Made by a program: the position numbers and the translations under genes
The notes under the pieces: model-generated
Seen by the model: the letters and a program-made list of their open reading frames with translations, nothing else
What the model was told of the DNA's origin: nothing
The model's database searches: none
Shown here: piece after piece, positions 45,440 through 56,379 of the stretch
Numbering within the stretch: position 1 is the first letter of the stretch
Layout: each line of letters starts with the position of its first letter
Assembly (NCBI GenBank): GCA_009667805.1
Contig: CM019069.1
Location: forward strand, 91,547,204 to 91,611,203
DNA: 64,000 bases
Reading direction: 5' to 3'
DNA from: Leptobrachium leishanense
Taxonomy: Eukaryota > Chordata > Amphibia > Anura > Megophryidae

Positions 45440-47778
45440 CAGGGCCGCCATCAGGGCATTACGCCCAATGCTGCCGTAAGGGGCCCAGGCCCGGTGGGGG
45501 CCCGGGCCGCCGGAGCCCGGGGGGGTCCCAAGCCCCCGACGGCAGCGGCGCCGCCCTTTAACAGCTCCGATATCGGACTCGATGAGTCCGAATCCGGAGC
45601 TGTGTCCCTGCTGCTGCTGCAGGAGCCGGAGGAGACACTGTGTCTCCTCTGGCTCCTGGCAGCTTCACTTCCTGGCTTGGCGGGGCCAAGCAGCGTGTGA
45701 GGGGCCTCCCAAGCACGTTGCTTTGGCTCCACCCCTCCACTCAGTGAAGCTGCGTGCCGGAGCTGGAGGGACCGGGAAGAAGAAGAGAAGAAGATTAAAG
45801 AAAAGGTAAAGAAAACAAGAGCTGAAGAGCAGAAGAAAAGAAGATAGAAGAAAAGAAGACAGTGGAGTGGTGAGCCAGGGCCCAGACCCCTAGGCCCAAA
45901 CCCAGGGCCCAGACCCCAAGCCCCAGACCCAAGGCCCAGACTCTATGGCCCAGACCCAGGGCAAAGGCCCAGGGCCCAGACCCCTAGGCCCAAACCCAGG
46001 GCCCAGACCCCAAGGCCCAGGACCCAGACCCTAAGGCCCAGACCCAGGGCCCAGACACTAGGGCCCAGACCCAGACCCTAAGGCCCAGACCCCAAGGCCC
46101 AGGACCCAGACCCTAAGGCCCAGACCCAGGGCCCAGACCCCAAACCCAGGGCCCAGACCCCCTAGGCCCAAACCCAGGGCCCAGACCCTAGGGCCCAGAC
46201 CCAGGGCCCAGACCCCTAGGCCCAGACCCTGGGCCCAGACCCCTAGGCCAAACCCAGGGCCCAGACCCCAGGATTCAGACCCCAAGGCCTAGACCCTGGG
46301 CCCAGGGCCCAGACCCCTAGGCCCAAACCCAGACCCCTAGACCCAGGACCCAGACCCTAAGGCCCAGACCCAGTGCCCAGACCCCTAGGCCCAAACCCAG
46401 GGCCCAGACCCTAGGGCCCAGACCCCAAGGCCCAGACCCCAAGGCCCAGACCCAGGGCCCAGACCCCTAGGCCCAATCCCAGGGCCCAGACCTGGACCCA
46501 GGGCCCAGACCCGGACCCAGGGCCCAGACCCCAAAGCCCAAACCCAGGGCCCAGACCCCAAGGCCCAGACCCAGGGCCCAGACACTAGGGCCTGGGCCCA
46601 GACCCTAAGGCCCAGACCCAGGGCCCAGACCCTGGGCCCAGACCCCTAGGCCCAAACCCAGGGCCCAGACCCCAAGGCCCAGGACCCAGACCCAGGGCCC
46701 AGACCCCCTACGCCCAAACCCAGGGCCCAGACCCCAAGGCCCAGACCCAGGGCCCAGACACTAGGGCCTGGGCCCAGGCCCTAAGGCCCAGACCCAGGGC
46801 CCAGACCCCTAGGCCCAAACCCAGGGCCCAGACCCCAAGGCCCAGGACCCAGACCCAGGGCCCAGACCCCCTACGCCCAAACCCAGGGCCCAGACCCTAG
46901 GGCGCAGACCCCAAGGCCCAGACCCCAAAGCCCAAACCCTAGGCCCAGACCCCAAGGTCCAGACCCCAAGGCCCAGGACCCAGACCCTAAGGCCCAGACC
47001 CCAAAGCCCAAACCCAGAGCCCAGACCCCCTAGGCCCAAACCCAGGGCCAGACCCTAGGGCGCAGATCCCAAGGCCCAGACCCCAAAGCCCAAACCCTAA
47101 GGCCCAGACCAGGGCCCAGACCCCAAAGTCCAAACCCAAGGCCCAGACCCCCTAGGCCCAGACTGCAGGGCCCAGACCCCAAGGCCCAGGGCCCAGACCC
47201 CAAGACCCAGGGCCCGGACCCCAAGGCCCAGACCCAGGGCCCAGACCCTAGGACCCAGACCCCAAGGGCCAAGGCCCAGGGACCAGACCCAGAGACCATG
47301 GCCCAGGCTAGACCCCAGGGACCAGAGCCCAGACCCAGGGACCAGACCCCAGGTCAGACTCAGGGCCCCGACCCCAGGCCAGACCCAGGGACCAGGCCCA
47401 GCCTAGACCCAGGGCCCAGACCTCAGGGCCCAGACCTCAGGGACCAGACCCCAAGGCCCAGTCCCAGGGACCAGACCCAGGCCCAGACCCAGACCCAAAG
47501 GCCATCATACACAGCCCGTTTCTGTGAGATTTATTGCTGTGGATTCTGTGATACATTCAGACACACCGCTCATTACTGAGTTTTAGTGCTGTGGATACTG
47601 TGATACGCTAATACACACTGCACATTACTGGGAATTTTATTGCTGTGGTGCTATGTTATGTCCTTTTTTTTGAAGGGGGAGAAAAGCTGTTAGAGGTTGA
47701 GGGAGTGCCAGGGGGGCCCTGGGGGGCCCCATCGTGAGGTTTTAGTAAGGGGCCCCATCATTTCTGATGGCTGCCCTG
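45440..47778. mobile_element. hAT element carrying a 1.65-kb minisatellite
   Basis: The ends CAGGGCCGCCATCAG and (inverted) CAGGGCAGCCATCAG are flanked by a perfect 8-bp duplication GTCAATCT at 45,432-45,439 and 47,779-47,786. There is no transposase. The left 420 bp is GC-rich and contains stems such as AGCTCCGATATCGGACTC with GTCCGAATCCGGAGCT (45,562-45,602) and a GGAGCC-GGAGGAGACAC hairpin (45,622-45,658). The middle is the minisatellite. Two units of the 55-bp repeat family (47,515-47,650) precede the right end. Confidence 0.92.
45870..47515. repeat. GGCCCAGACC minisatellite
   Basis: More than 90 short units of 12-25 bp are built from GGGCCCAGACCC, CAAGGCCCAGACC and CTAGGCCCAAACCC. They group into larger irregular repeats of roughly 100-120 bp. 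Long minus-strand frames rich in G, L, P and W (such as 46,058-46,285) are translations of this repeat and are not genes. Confidence 0.95.
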
Positions 47779-48139
47779 GTCAATCTATTCAGAGAACACT
47801 GAACAGTAGCAAAATGTCAGAGAAATGCCCTGATGTTTGATGGTTTCAGTCGGCAGGTTTAATCAGGTGAATCCCATAGGCTTCAATGTTAAAAATATTC
47901 CAGTTTTTATTCAATATCTAATAAACCACTTATTCTTTTAATCTACAGTAAAAAGTCTCTATTACATTTTTTTAGGATTTAGGCATTTTTCGGGAATTTT
48001 TTTAACTTTTTTTTAATAGCATTTTTTCTTTTTTCTGTAACAGACCTTTTGATTATCATTTATAGGACCTTATATTTTAATTCCAGACATTTTCGTTCAG
48101 TAATTTTTTGCAAACAGTGTTTCAATTTTGGAAGATTAG

Positions 48140-48735
48140 GGGGGTCCTAGTGGCGCAGTAGATATTTTAAACAATAATTCTCATAGACAGATAATGTTCC
48201 TAGACATATGTCTGGATACCCATTATGTGCAGTAACTTTGATCTAGGTCTGCAATTATACGGTTAAACCTTGGCATAAAAATGTTCAAAAAGTGGACTCT
48301 ATTTATGAGAAGAAAGTATATATGAGCACATGCACTTTATGTATGCATTTGCACATGTGGTTTTATCAAATACCATTATACTATAGGAACTAGCAATTCC
48401 TGCTTGTAATAGGAGTTCATCATCACTGTCATTTGGATGAATTTGCGATTTTGCACATATCTGATATTTGCTGGTCCATTGAAGAGCATTTTTTATGCCA
48501 AGGTTTAACCGTATAATTGCAGACCTAGATCAAAGTTACTGCACATAATGGGTATCCAGACATATGTCTAGGAACATTATCTGTGTATGAGAATTATTGT
48601 TTAAAATATCTACTGCGCCACTAGGACCCCCCTAATCTTCCTGTATTACATTTGCACATTTTGTTGAGGTTTATGTGCAACAACCTGTAGGCAGCAAACC
48701 CTAGTATGTTAGCTATATTCATTAAGCGCCTCCAC
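48140..48735. mobile_element. Fold-back retro-insertion in X3
   Basis: A 15-bp duplication AGTGTTTCAATTTTG lies at about 48,125-48,139 and 48,736-48,755; the right copy precedes ACACTTTC. Between them, arms of about 145 bp are inverted (48,139-48,283 and 48,489-48,636), reading GGGGGGTCCTAGTGGCGCAG outward. The spacer is about 205 bp, and an unpaired tail runs from 48,637 to the right duplication. The long variable duplication points to target-primed insertion rather than a DNA transposon. Penelope-like elements have this habit, but no coding sequence confirms it. Confidence 0.65.
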
Positions 48736-49044
48736 AGACACCCCCTTTTTTCGTAGTGTTTCAATTTTGACACTTTCAATCGAATTGTTTTTTTTTTTTA
48801 CCCATCCGCCAAGTTGTTTGCTTTTTCTGCAGGTGGTTGGCGCTGTGCTCCGCGGCTGCATTTGGCGACTGTCCGGCGTGTTTGCGGCAACTGTGTGGCG
48901 GGTTGGTGGCAGCAGGCAACAGGTTTGCGGCGGCATTCGGTGGCCGATTTGCTGCACTTCAGGGAAATTTGATTCTCCAAATTACGGGGAACGGCAGAGC
49001 ACCAAAATGTCAGCGACATCTCTTATGTAACTATTTACGCTCAC

Positions 49045-49180
49045 GTGAACAGCGACCTCTGCACCTTCCATCTCTGATTATGAATTTTGTCTGTAAATTT
49101 GTTAGTTGATCCCCTACTGTTAGTGTAAAGCGCTGTGAAAGCTGTTGTCTCTATATAAGTGATGGTGATCATAATAATAT
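49045..49180 (+). mobile_element. L2-type tail fragment
   Basis: AGTGTAAAGCGCTGTGAAAG and CTATATAAGTGATGGTGATC, followed by an ATA-like run, resemble the end of L2/CR1-type elements on the plus strand. The copy is diverged. Confidence 0.55.
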
Positions 49181-49322
49181 TTTTTTGTTTCATGTTACAC
49201 TGTACAGGAATATGAAATGCAAGTTCTTGGCTTACCATATTGCTTAGAATATTTTGTTCCTTGACATAATTTTGCAGTGTAAACTTTGTGCCCTATTTAG
49301 TCTGCTGCATGAGTAGAGTATT

Positions 49323-50216
49323 TGTTACATCCTCAGCCCCTGCAGCGCTGCCTGGGGGGTCTGGGCAACAAGCGGTGTCACTGGCTGGCCGGATGCCAGC
49401 CCTTAGTAATGGCCGATCAGCGTCTGAAGGGACGGGGTCTGTCGTTGTCACGAGGAGCTGCCGGTTTTAAAGCAGGGTGTTAGTCGTCCTGACGTGGAGT
49501 TAAGTTCCCACATTGCCTGCTTTCTATTTACGTTTGTTGATTACCCAGTTGTCGACTTTGATTTGTATGAGGACCCTGCTTATGTTTCTGACCCGGCTTT
49601 CCCATTTGACGATTCTCTTGTATACCTCCCTAAGTACTTTGTCTGAGCAGTACTGATTTCATGTGTTTGTCTTATCGCATGTTTGCTACTTGGAGGGCTG
49701 CCCGCCTGTTCGGCAAACTCATCTCTCTCCCTAGGTCTCTATTGGCTGTACAGACTGGTCTGAGTCCTAATCACAAGACTTTCAGTTGTATGTCTCTCTG
49801 TCAGTTCATGAGTCCTAATCATTGCTCCAGTTGCCTGTTGTATGTACCTTCTGTTTGCAGCCTTGACTCAAAACTAAGTGAGATTATGACTACCCTGCAG
49901 GTTGCACAATTCACCAACCGCACAATCTACTCGCCGGGAAACAAATGTATAAGTAAGCACAACTATCTTATGTCAAGTCTTACTCAGGTATTCAGGCTCT
50001 ATATCGATGTGAATAATATTTATGTGATTACACTAAGCGATCTCTTGGTCTCGAAACCAATTGAGCTGTTGTGGTGTTCAGGATTGTGTATTACCTCCCT
50101 GGCTTGGGAAAGCAGGTATTACAATGCTACAAGGAAATTATGAGTGTATCAGAAAAATCTGTCCATTACGATCCTAACTACGTTTCTCCAGTGTGAGCAC
50201 CATAGCGCTCGTTACA
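49323..50216. mobile_element. Possible solo LTR, 0.9 kb
   Basis: The segment begins TGTTACATCC and ends GCTCGTTACA, giving TG..CA ends with matching TGTTAC/GTTACA. The flanking 5-mers are GTATT (49,318-49,322) and GTATG (50,217-50,221). The composition changes sharply at both limits. The longest frame (49,661-50,143) has no family features. No LTR of the same type recurs in the window to test this. Confidence 0.4.
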
Positions 50217-50598
50217 GTATGTAGGACCCATCCTGGTATTTCCCTCTATGGTATGGGAAAGATGTGTTCCACACTCCCTCTGTGTTACTCCCATTCAGAA
50301 GGCACTCAATGCAGTCTGTTTCATCTTTGACTGATCTGCCTGGAAACTGTCAAGCCAAGGCCAGGGTATTTTGAAAGTGGACAGATGTTCATTCCCTAAC
50401 CCACCCATTTTCAGTGGGATAGCGCTAAAATATAATGTGGATGGACATGCCTTTGACCCTTCTTCCTTCTCCCCATCATTGCATAGCTGTTTGGGGTTAA
50501 TGACAATGGGCAATGTTTGATTTATGTTGGTTTAGATATGCATTATAATGTATTATAATACATTTGAATTAATCTATAAATAATTTCTTCACTCCACA
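50217..50598. other. No gene seen
   Basis: Unassigned sequence. A minus-strand frame of 72 codons is without features. Confidence 0.5.
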
Positions 50599-50781
50599 CA
50601 GGGTTATTCAGAGAAAGGTGAAAACAGGAGAATTGGCAGGAGAAGAGAACAATCTAGACCAAATAGCCGATTTGGAAAGTGAGATAAATGGGAGAATTTT
50701 TCTGGATTTTGGCTATTTTGACCTAGAATTTTCACTTCGCCAGTCATTCTCCTGGTTTTCACCTCTCTCTGAATAACCCTG
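50599..50781. mobile_element. G-type MITE (CAGGGTTATTCAGAGA ends)
   Basis: A 183-bp element with near-identical inverted ends CAGGGTTATTCAGAGA. A 3-bp duplication ACA lies at 50,596-50,598 and 50,782-50,784. The interior (CAATCTAGACCAAATAGC, GGAAAGTGAGATAAATGGG) is shared by all G copies. The ends match X elements, so G and X may be mobilised by the same enzyme. Confidence 0.88.
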
Positions 50782-50817
50782 ACAAGTATCATTTACGAGC
50801 AACATTAAGAATTCACT

Positions 50818-50995
50818 CAGGGTTATTCAGAGAGACGTGAATAGAAGGAGAATGACTGGAGGAGTGAAATTCTAGGTCAAAATAGCCAAACTAGAAAAAT
50901 TCTCCCATTTATCTCACTTTCCAAATCGGCTATTTGGTCTAGATTGTTCATTCTCCTGGCAATTCTCCTGGTTTTCACCACTCTCTGAATAACCT
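50818..50995. mobile_element. G-type MITE, right end damaged
   Basis: A 178-bp copy in the opposite orientation to the one at 50,599, preceded by ACT at 50,815-50,817. The right end reads AATAACCTA instead of AATAACCCTG. Confidence 0.8.
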
Positions 50996-51484
50996 ATGCA
51001 TGTCTTCATTAGCTATGCATCGTTTATTTTCTAAGAAGGAATATGAAATAAATTCCTGGCACACCTTTGTGTGAATCAAAAATTTTTGAAATACAATATG
51101 TGTGACACCAGTGTACATTCTACATTAAAACAAATATGAACACAGCTTAAATTTTCAGACGTGTATGTATATAAATGTTTTTTTGGTTTTTTTATCTGAC
51201 GCTAAAGAAAACACTCCAGAAATGAAAAGCAAAATAAGAATGGAATACTTATATATTTATTTTTTTTTTTTAAATATATTTTTATTGGATTTTTTTTTTT
51301 TCATGTTACATACGATGCACATGTCAAATATATTAAACATACATTACCATTAGAGAAGAAGAGAAGAGAAAGGAAGAGGGGGAAGAGAAAGAGAGGAAAA
51401 AAAAAAAAAAAAGAAGGGGGGGGGAGTGCTAACATTGACATCCGCTTTTATGCAATCAATCCTGTACGTCAGAAATAACCACTT

Positions 51485-52125
51485 TTAGCCAGAATTAGCC
51501 TGAGCGTCCGGACGACCATTCCTGCTTGTCTCATAAATCTTTTGAATATCCCACAGTTGCCAAGGATCTTTTTTGGCTGGTCTAAAGCCATATATCGTAT
51601 TAGCTTTGGTGTCAAAGTGGCGGTATTGGTCCAGTAAGCCTACCAATTGTTTCCGGGTGGGTAGGTGAACCGTCTTCCAATTCCTAGCTATCAACAAGGC
51701 TGTAGTAGAAACCAGGATGAATAACATCTGTAGTGTGGGCGTGGGAGATCTATCATTCCTAATAAAAGTGTTTCCGGAGTGTGAGGTATCGGCACTCCCA
51801 GTACCTCCGTGGCCAATGCCGAAATGTCTCTCCAAAGCTCAGCTACTCCAGGGCAATGCCACCAAATGTGTCCCATCGTGCCAACTGCGGAGGCACATCT
51901 CCAGCATAGATCGGATGCTTGGGGCGAGTATCGTTTCAGTTTGTCCGGTGTGTAATACCATCTGTACAAGACTTTTCTATGCGTCTCTATCAAAGTTGCA
52001 CACTTGGTTGCTCCCATTGAAAATTTGTACGCCTTAGTCCATTGAGAAGTGGAGAAGGACCGAGATAAATCTCTCTCCCATCCCTTCTGGAAAGCCCAAC
52101 TCTCTTTGTTGGCCGGTGTATTTAA
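51485..52125 (-). pseudogene. L1 ORF2 C-terminal fragment
   Basis: The translation ETHRKVLYRWYYTPDKLKRY, LCWRCASAVGTMGHIWWHCP and AELWRDISALATEVLG is the cysteine-containing C terminus of L1 ORF2. After a frameshift near 51,700 it continues with TALLIARNWKTVHLPTRKQL, WQLWDIQKIYETSR and the stop at 51,485. The upstream part continues at 54,652 beyond the L2. Confidence 0.88.
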
Positions 52126-54651
52126 TATTATTATTATTATTATTATTCTTTATTTATAAAGCGCCAGCATATTCCGCAGCGCTGTACAATAAGCACAGTA
52201 TAGACAGGGTTACAATACATTGAACAACATTTGACAAACAGTACAGGAGGAGATGAGGGCCCTATTCCCGTAGGAACTCACAATCTGGGAGGGTTGGGGT
52301 TGGAAACAGGAGGAGAGGACTGTAAGGTGAGAGTGATTGATGGTTGCGTCAGTGAGTTGGGTGGTAGGCTTCCCTAAATAGGAATGTTTTAAGGGAGCGT
52401 TTGAAGGAAGAGAAGTTAGGGGAAAGTCTGACAGTACGAGGGAGAGCGTTCCAGAGAGTGGGGGCTGCGCGTGAGAAATCCTGCAGTCTATCATGGGAAG
52501 AGGTGATGCGGGGAGAAGCTAGGCGCAGGTCACTGTTTGACCTTAGGGAGCGGGCTGGGGTGTATTTGGTGATTAGTGAGGACAGGTAGTGGGGAGCTGA
52601 GTTAGTGAGGCTTTTGTAGGTAAGGATAAGGATTTTGAACTTAATTCTGCAGTGGATGGGGAGCCAGTGAAGGGACTCGCAGAGGGGAGCGGCAGAGACA
52701 GAGCGGCGGGTGAGGTGAATTAGCCTGGCGGAGGCGTTCAGGATGGATTGTAGGGGGGAGAGGTGGGACAGAGGGAGGCCAGATAAGAGATTATTGCAAT
52801 AGTCGAGTCGGGAGATTACCAGGGCGTGTATGAGTTGTTTTGTGGCGACAACGGTAAGAAATGGCCGAATTCTGTAAATATTACGCAGTTGGTATCGGCA
52901 GGAGGAGGAAGAGACTTGATGTGGGGGATGAAGGAAAGAGCAGAGTCAAGTGTAACTCCAAGACAGCGAACTTGGTTTGATGGGGAGATGGTGATACCCT
53001 CCACCGTGATCGAGAAGTCAGGAGGTGGGGCGGCATTAGAGGGAGGAATAAGTAGGAGCTCAGTCTTTGACATGTTGATCTTTAGGTGGTGGGAGGCCAT
53101 CCAGGAGGAGATGCCAGATAAACAGTCACTGACTTTGGAAAGGACAGGGGGGAGAGGATCAGGGGTAGAGAGGTAGATCTGAGTGTCATCAGCGTAGAGG
53201 TGGTAATTAAAGCCAAAGCTGTTGATGATTTTGCCCAGGGAGGAGGTGTAGATGGAAAAGAGCAGAGGACCAAGGACAGAGCCTTGAGGTACACCAACAG
53301 ATAGAGGCAATGAGGAGGAGGAGTTACCAGCAAAGGACACACAGAAGGACCTGTTGGATAAATAGGAGTCAATCCAAGCAAGTGCAGTGACACCGAGACC
53401 CAGAGAGTTGAGGGTCAGTAGAAGGAGGGGGTGGTCAACAGTGTCAAAAGCAGCCGAGAGGTCAAGCAGGATGAGAATAGAATAGTGGCCGTGTTTTTTA
53501 GCAGTTAGGAGGTCGTTGGTGACTTTGGTGAGGGCAGTTTCAGTTGAGTGTAGGGGACGGAAGCCAGATTGCAGGGGGTCAAGTAGGGAATTGGAGGACA
53601 GGAAGATGGAGAGGCGGTTGAAGACTAGTTTTTCTAAGAGCTTAGAGGTAAAGTGAAGCAGGGATACAGGACGGTAGTTGGATGGGGAGTTGGGATCTAG
53701 GGATGGTTTCTTTAGTAAAGGGGTAACTAGCGCGTGTTTGAAGGCGGATGGAAAGGAGCCAGTGGAGAGAGATAGGTTGAAGATGTGTGTGAGAGCAGGG
53801 GTGAGGGAGGAGGAGAGGGGAGGAATTAGATGTGAGGGAATGGGGTCGAGCGGGCACGTGGTGAGATGTGAGGAGGACAATAAGGAATTGACTTCCTCCT
53901 CAGTGGTTGGGAGGAAGCGGCAGAGGGTGGCAGATGGGACCTGTGGGAGTGGAGGTGGCAGATAACTATCTTGTGTTGGGATGTTGCTTCTGATAGTTAA
54001 AGTTTTACTGAGGAAGTAGTCTGCCAGGTCTTGAGCGCTGAAGGCAGCTGAGGGGGGAGGTGCAGGTGGGTAGAGGAGGGTGTTGAAGGTGGACCAGAGC
54101 CGTTTAGGGTTGGAGGACAGCGTAGATATAAGAGATGAGAAGAAGGATTGTTTGGCCAAGTGGAGGGCAGAGGTGTATGACCGGAGAATAAACTTGAAGT
54201 GAACAAAATCAGCTTCAGAGCGGGATTTCCTCCAGGCACGCTCTGCGGTGCGGGAGCATCTTTGCAGGTAGCGAGTCTGGAGGGTGTGCCAGGGCTGAAG
54301 CTGGCGGCGTGGGGCCTTACAGAGTCGAAGAGGAGCAAGAGTGTCTAGAGCAGAGATAAGCGTAGTGTTGTAGTGATTAGTGGCAGCATCAGGGCAGGTG
54401 AAGGATGAGGTATGAGGGAGGTGGTGAAGTAGGTTGGAGAATTGATGGGGGTCCACAGCCTGTAGATTTCTGCGAGTGTGTGTGCGGGGTGGGGGAGCAG
54501 GGTGTTTAGGAAGTCCAGATAGGTTGAAAGAGAGAAGGTGGTGGTCAGAGATGGGGAAAGGGCGACAGTTGAACTCAGAAATGGAGCAGAGGTTGGAAAA
54601 GACAAGGTCAATAGCGTGACCATCGCGGTGGGTAGGGAGGAGGGAGGATTG
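52126..54651 (-). mobile_element. L2 LINE, 5'-truncated 2.5-kb copy
   Basis: On the minus strand it has the end of the endonuclease, a complete RT, the C-terminal region and a 3' UTR that ends GCGCTTTATAAATAAAGAAT plus ATA repeats. A TTAATAT heptamer occurs at both junctions with the L1 and may be a short duplication. The last 245 bp are nearly identical to 13,121-13,369. Confidence 0.92.
52349..54648 (-). pseudogene. L2 endonuclease-end/reverse transcriptase, one frameshift
   Basis: The frame opens in [12 protein letters not shown] and [12 protein letters not shown], the final endonuclease motif with its SDH, and runs on into the RT. RT motifs are [45 protein letters not shown] (motif A), [16 protein letters not shown] (motif B) and [10 protein letters not shown] (motif C). 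One shift near 52,905-52,920, in a CTCCTCCT run, separates the last 185 codons (RLDYCNNLLSGLP, LHWLPI, LWNALP), which end at a TGA at 52,349-52,351. Otherwise the frame is clean over 2.3 kb, which fits a young copy. The GTG often taken as start at 54,456 is internal. Confidence 0.92.
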
Positions 54652-55270
54652 TTAATATACGATAAAATAGTGATATCGGTTTACTGGAAGACAATGAGTC
54701 TAGGCAGAACAACTCCACCTCTGACAAAAGCGGTTTGTTTGTCTCGAGTTCAGTTAGTACCTTATTCGCTTTTAGAAAAGAATATATTTGCATATACGAC
54801 AAAAACATTGAGTCTGAGATCGAATATTTACAGCGGACAGCATCAAAGGAGAGCATGGCAGATGGTGTGAAAAGATGATGTAGGTTATAGATCCCACATC
54901 TGAGCCAAGGGCCAAAAAGCGTCTGAGGTAAGAGGTATGACAGAGAAGACAGAGGAGCAGCCATGGATAACGGGTGGTGGCTCGTGATCATGGCTAAATG
55001 ACGGTCCCAGATTCCGAGGTGAAGGGCTGTGGATGGCATAGGGGCCTGCAACTTAGGTCTGAAAGACAAAGGCACCCAGAGCAGGTTGGCTAAATTGTGG
55101 CCTTCCCAACAAGAGGCTTCAACTATAAGCCATTGTGGCCATGGTTCTTTATGAAAGATTTCGGATAATGACGCTAAACAGGAGGCTCTATAATATTTGT
55201 GGATATTTACCATGTGTAAGCCTCCTTCTGTTTGTCTATAGTATAAGAGGCATCTAGGGACTCTAGGGCG
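54652..55270 (-). pseudogene. L1 ORF2 central fragment
   Basis: The translation RQTEGGLHMVNIHKYYRASC (after PRVPRCLLYY), EPWPQWLIVEAS and LSEVELFCLDSLSS, KPISLFYRIL lies between the RT and the C-terminal domain of L1 ORF2. It joins the fragment at 51,485-52,125 once the L2 is removed. The 5' truncation is at 55,271. Confidence 0.88.
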
Positions 55271-55558
55271 TGAATACTTATATTTTGATGATGATGTTGT
55301 TTCTTCTTCTTCTCCTTAGTATAGCTTAAAAGGTGTAACTTTCTTGGAAATGGAACAAGATGCTGTATGCATTCCAGGAAGGGGAAGAGGTAAACCCGAT
55401 GCCTTCAAGTACTGATGAAAAATTAGTTTAAGCAACGGGACAAGATGCTAATAATGTTTTTCAAAATTTATTCTGGTAAAAATAAATAAAATCAACATGA
55501 ATAAACCATATGGTAAAATATATTAAAAGAGTAACAGCTAAATCGAGAGCCACTCAAA

Positions 55559-55586
55559 GCGCGCTTTCGCCTACTGGCTTCCTCAG
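55559..55586 (-). other. Hammerhead-like core in the Penelope left arm
   Basis: On the minus strand CTGAGGAAGCCAGTAGGCGA is followed by AAGCGCG. This fits CUGANGA, then a short stem-loop GCC-AGUA-GGC, then GAAA. An extra A between CUGANGA and the stem departs from the strict hammerhead consensus. Hammerhead ribozymes are known in the repeats of Penelope-like elements. The mirror copy lies at 58,440-58,467. Confidence 0.45.
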
Positions 55587-56379
55587 TAAGTGTCCTCGAA
55601 CAGTTTCTGATAGAAAGTATCAATAAAGTGTCTCGTATGGACGTGTGTCTTTATATGGTTTCTTTGCCCCGTTGTAACTGTGTTTGGGCGTTGTTAATTA
55701 TGCTGTCTTCAGGATTCTTGATGTGCGGGTCACGCTGAACCGCATATTAGGTGTCTTCCTGGATTTTCAACGAACGCCGTGCAATTCCATTGTCCGCAAT
55801 GATGTATGTGTATCCTGCCGATTTCATTGGGGGTTGTCTCTCCGTCGGCGTCCGGTGTTCAATCTAAGTTTTGAAGTCTGAAATGTTGAGAAGGAATTAA
55901 TGATCTAGACAGACAAGAGGAAATCGGATATGTCCTAAATGATTCTGTCAGGGATCAATTAGTATAGGAAGGCTCTAGGATAACAGGGGGCTCAATGTTA
56001 TGGGGAAATCCTAGATCTGAATATAAAAGAAGGTGGTAGAATATGTACCTGTCCTAAAGGAGGGTTTGTTCTCAATAGGGAAAAGGACGTGTTTAATATT
56101 AAAATATATTCAAAGAAAGGAAATTGTGTTAATCATATAACCCATAAGGGAGGAGATTTTAAAGGAGAGTATATTATATGAAGTAACTCTCTATAGTGGG
56201 GATAATAATTTAAGATGGCTAACTTCATTGGAAGGAGTAATGATTGAGAGAAGGAGAAATTTAAGAGCTGTATGATGTACTATGTATATATTAAAAAATG
56301 TAGGGTGGGGAGGGGATGATAAAGGATGAAATTCCACAGTGTTAAATCTATCAATTCAAATAAAGTGGCAGATTTAAAA

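Larger units (their letters stand above)
45248..49022. mobile_element. X3: X-type element carrying two insertions
   Basis: The left end is CAGTGTTATTCACAAATAGC. The sequence is collinear with X elements before 45,440, between 47,779 and 48,139, and after 48,750, with the core module at 47,871-47,965. The right end (AAAATGTCAGCGACATCTC) is damaged. Two insertions are nested in it: the GGCCCAGACC hAT (45,440-47,778) and a fold-back element (48,140-48,735). Confidence 0.75.
51255..55271 (-). mobile_element. 5'-truncated L1, interrupted by an L2
   Basis: On the minus strand this is the 3' part of ORF2, the 3' UTR, a CCAATAAAAATA signal (about 51,276-51,287) and an A-rich end. A perfect 12-bp duplication GAATACTTATAT lies at 51,243-51,254 and 55,272-55,283. 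An L2 copy (52,126-54,651) sits inside it. The host is one arm of the Penelope palindrome. Confidence 0.9.

Noticed and set aside
46058..47299. Long minus-strand frames rich in G, L, P and W
   Set aside because: They are translations of the GGCCCAGACC minisatellite inside a hAT element; period and composition explain them fully.
49661..50143. Plus-strand frame of 160 codons
   Set aside because: It has no recognisable motif and lies within a probable LTR.
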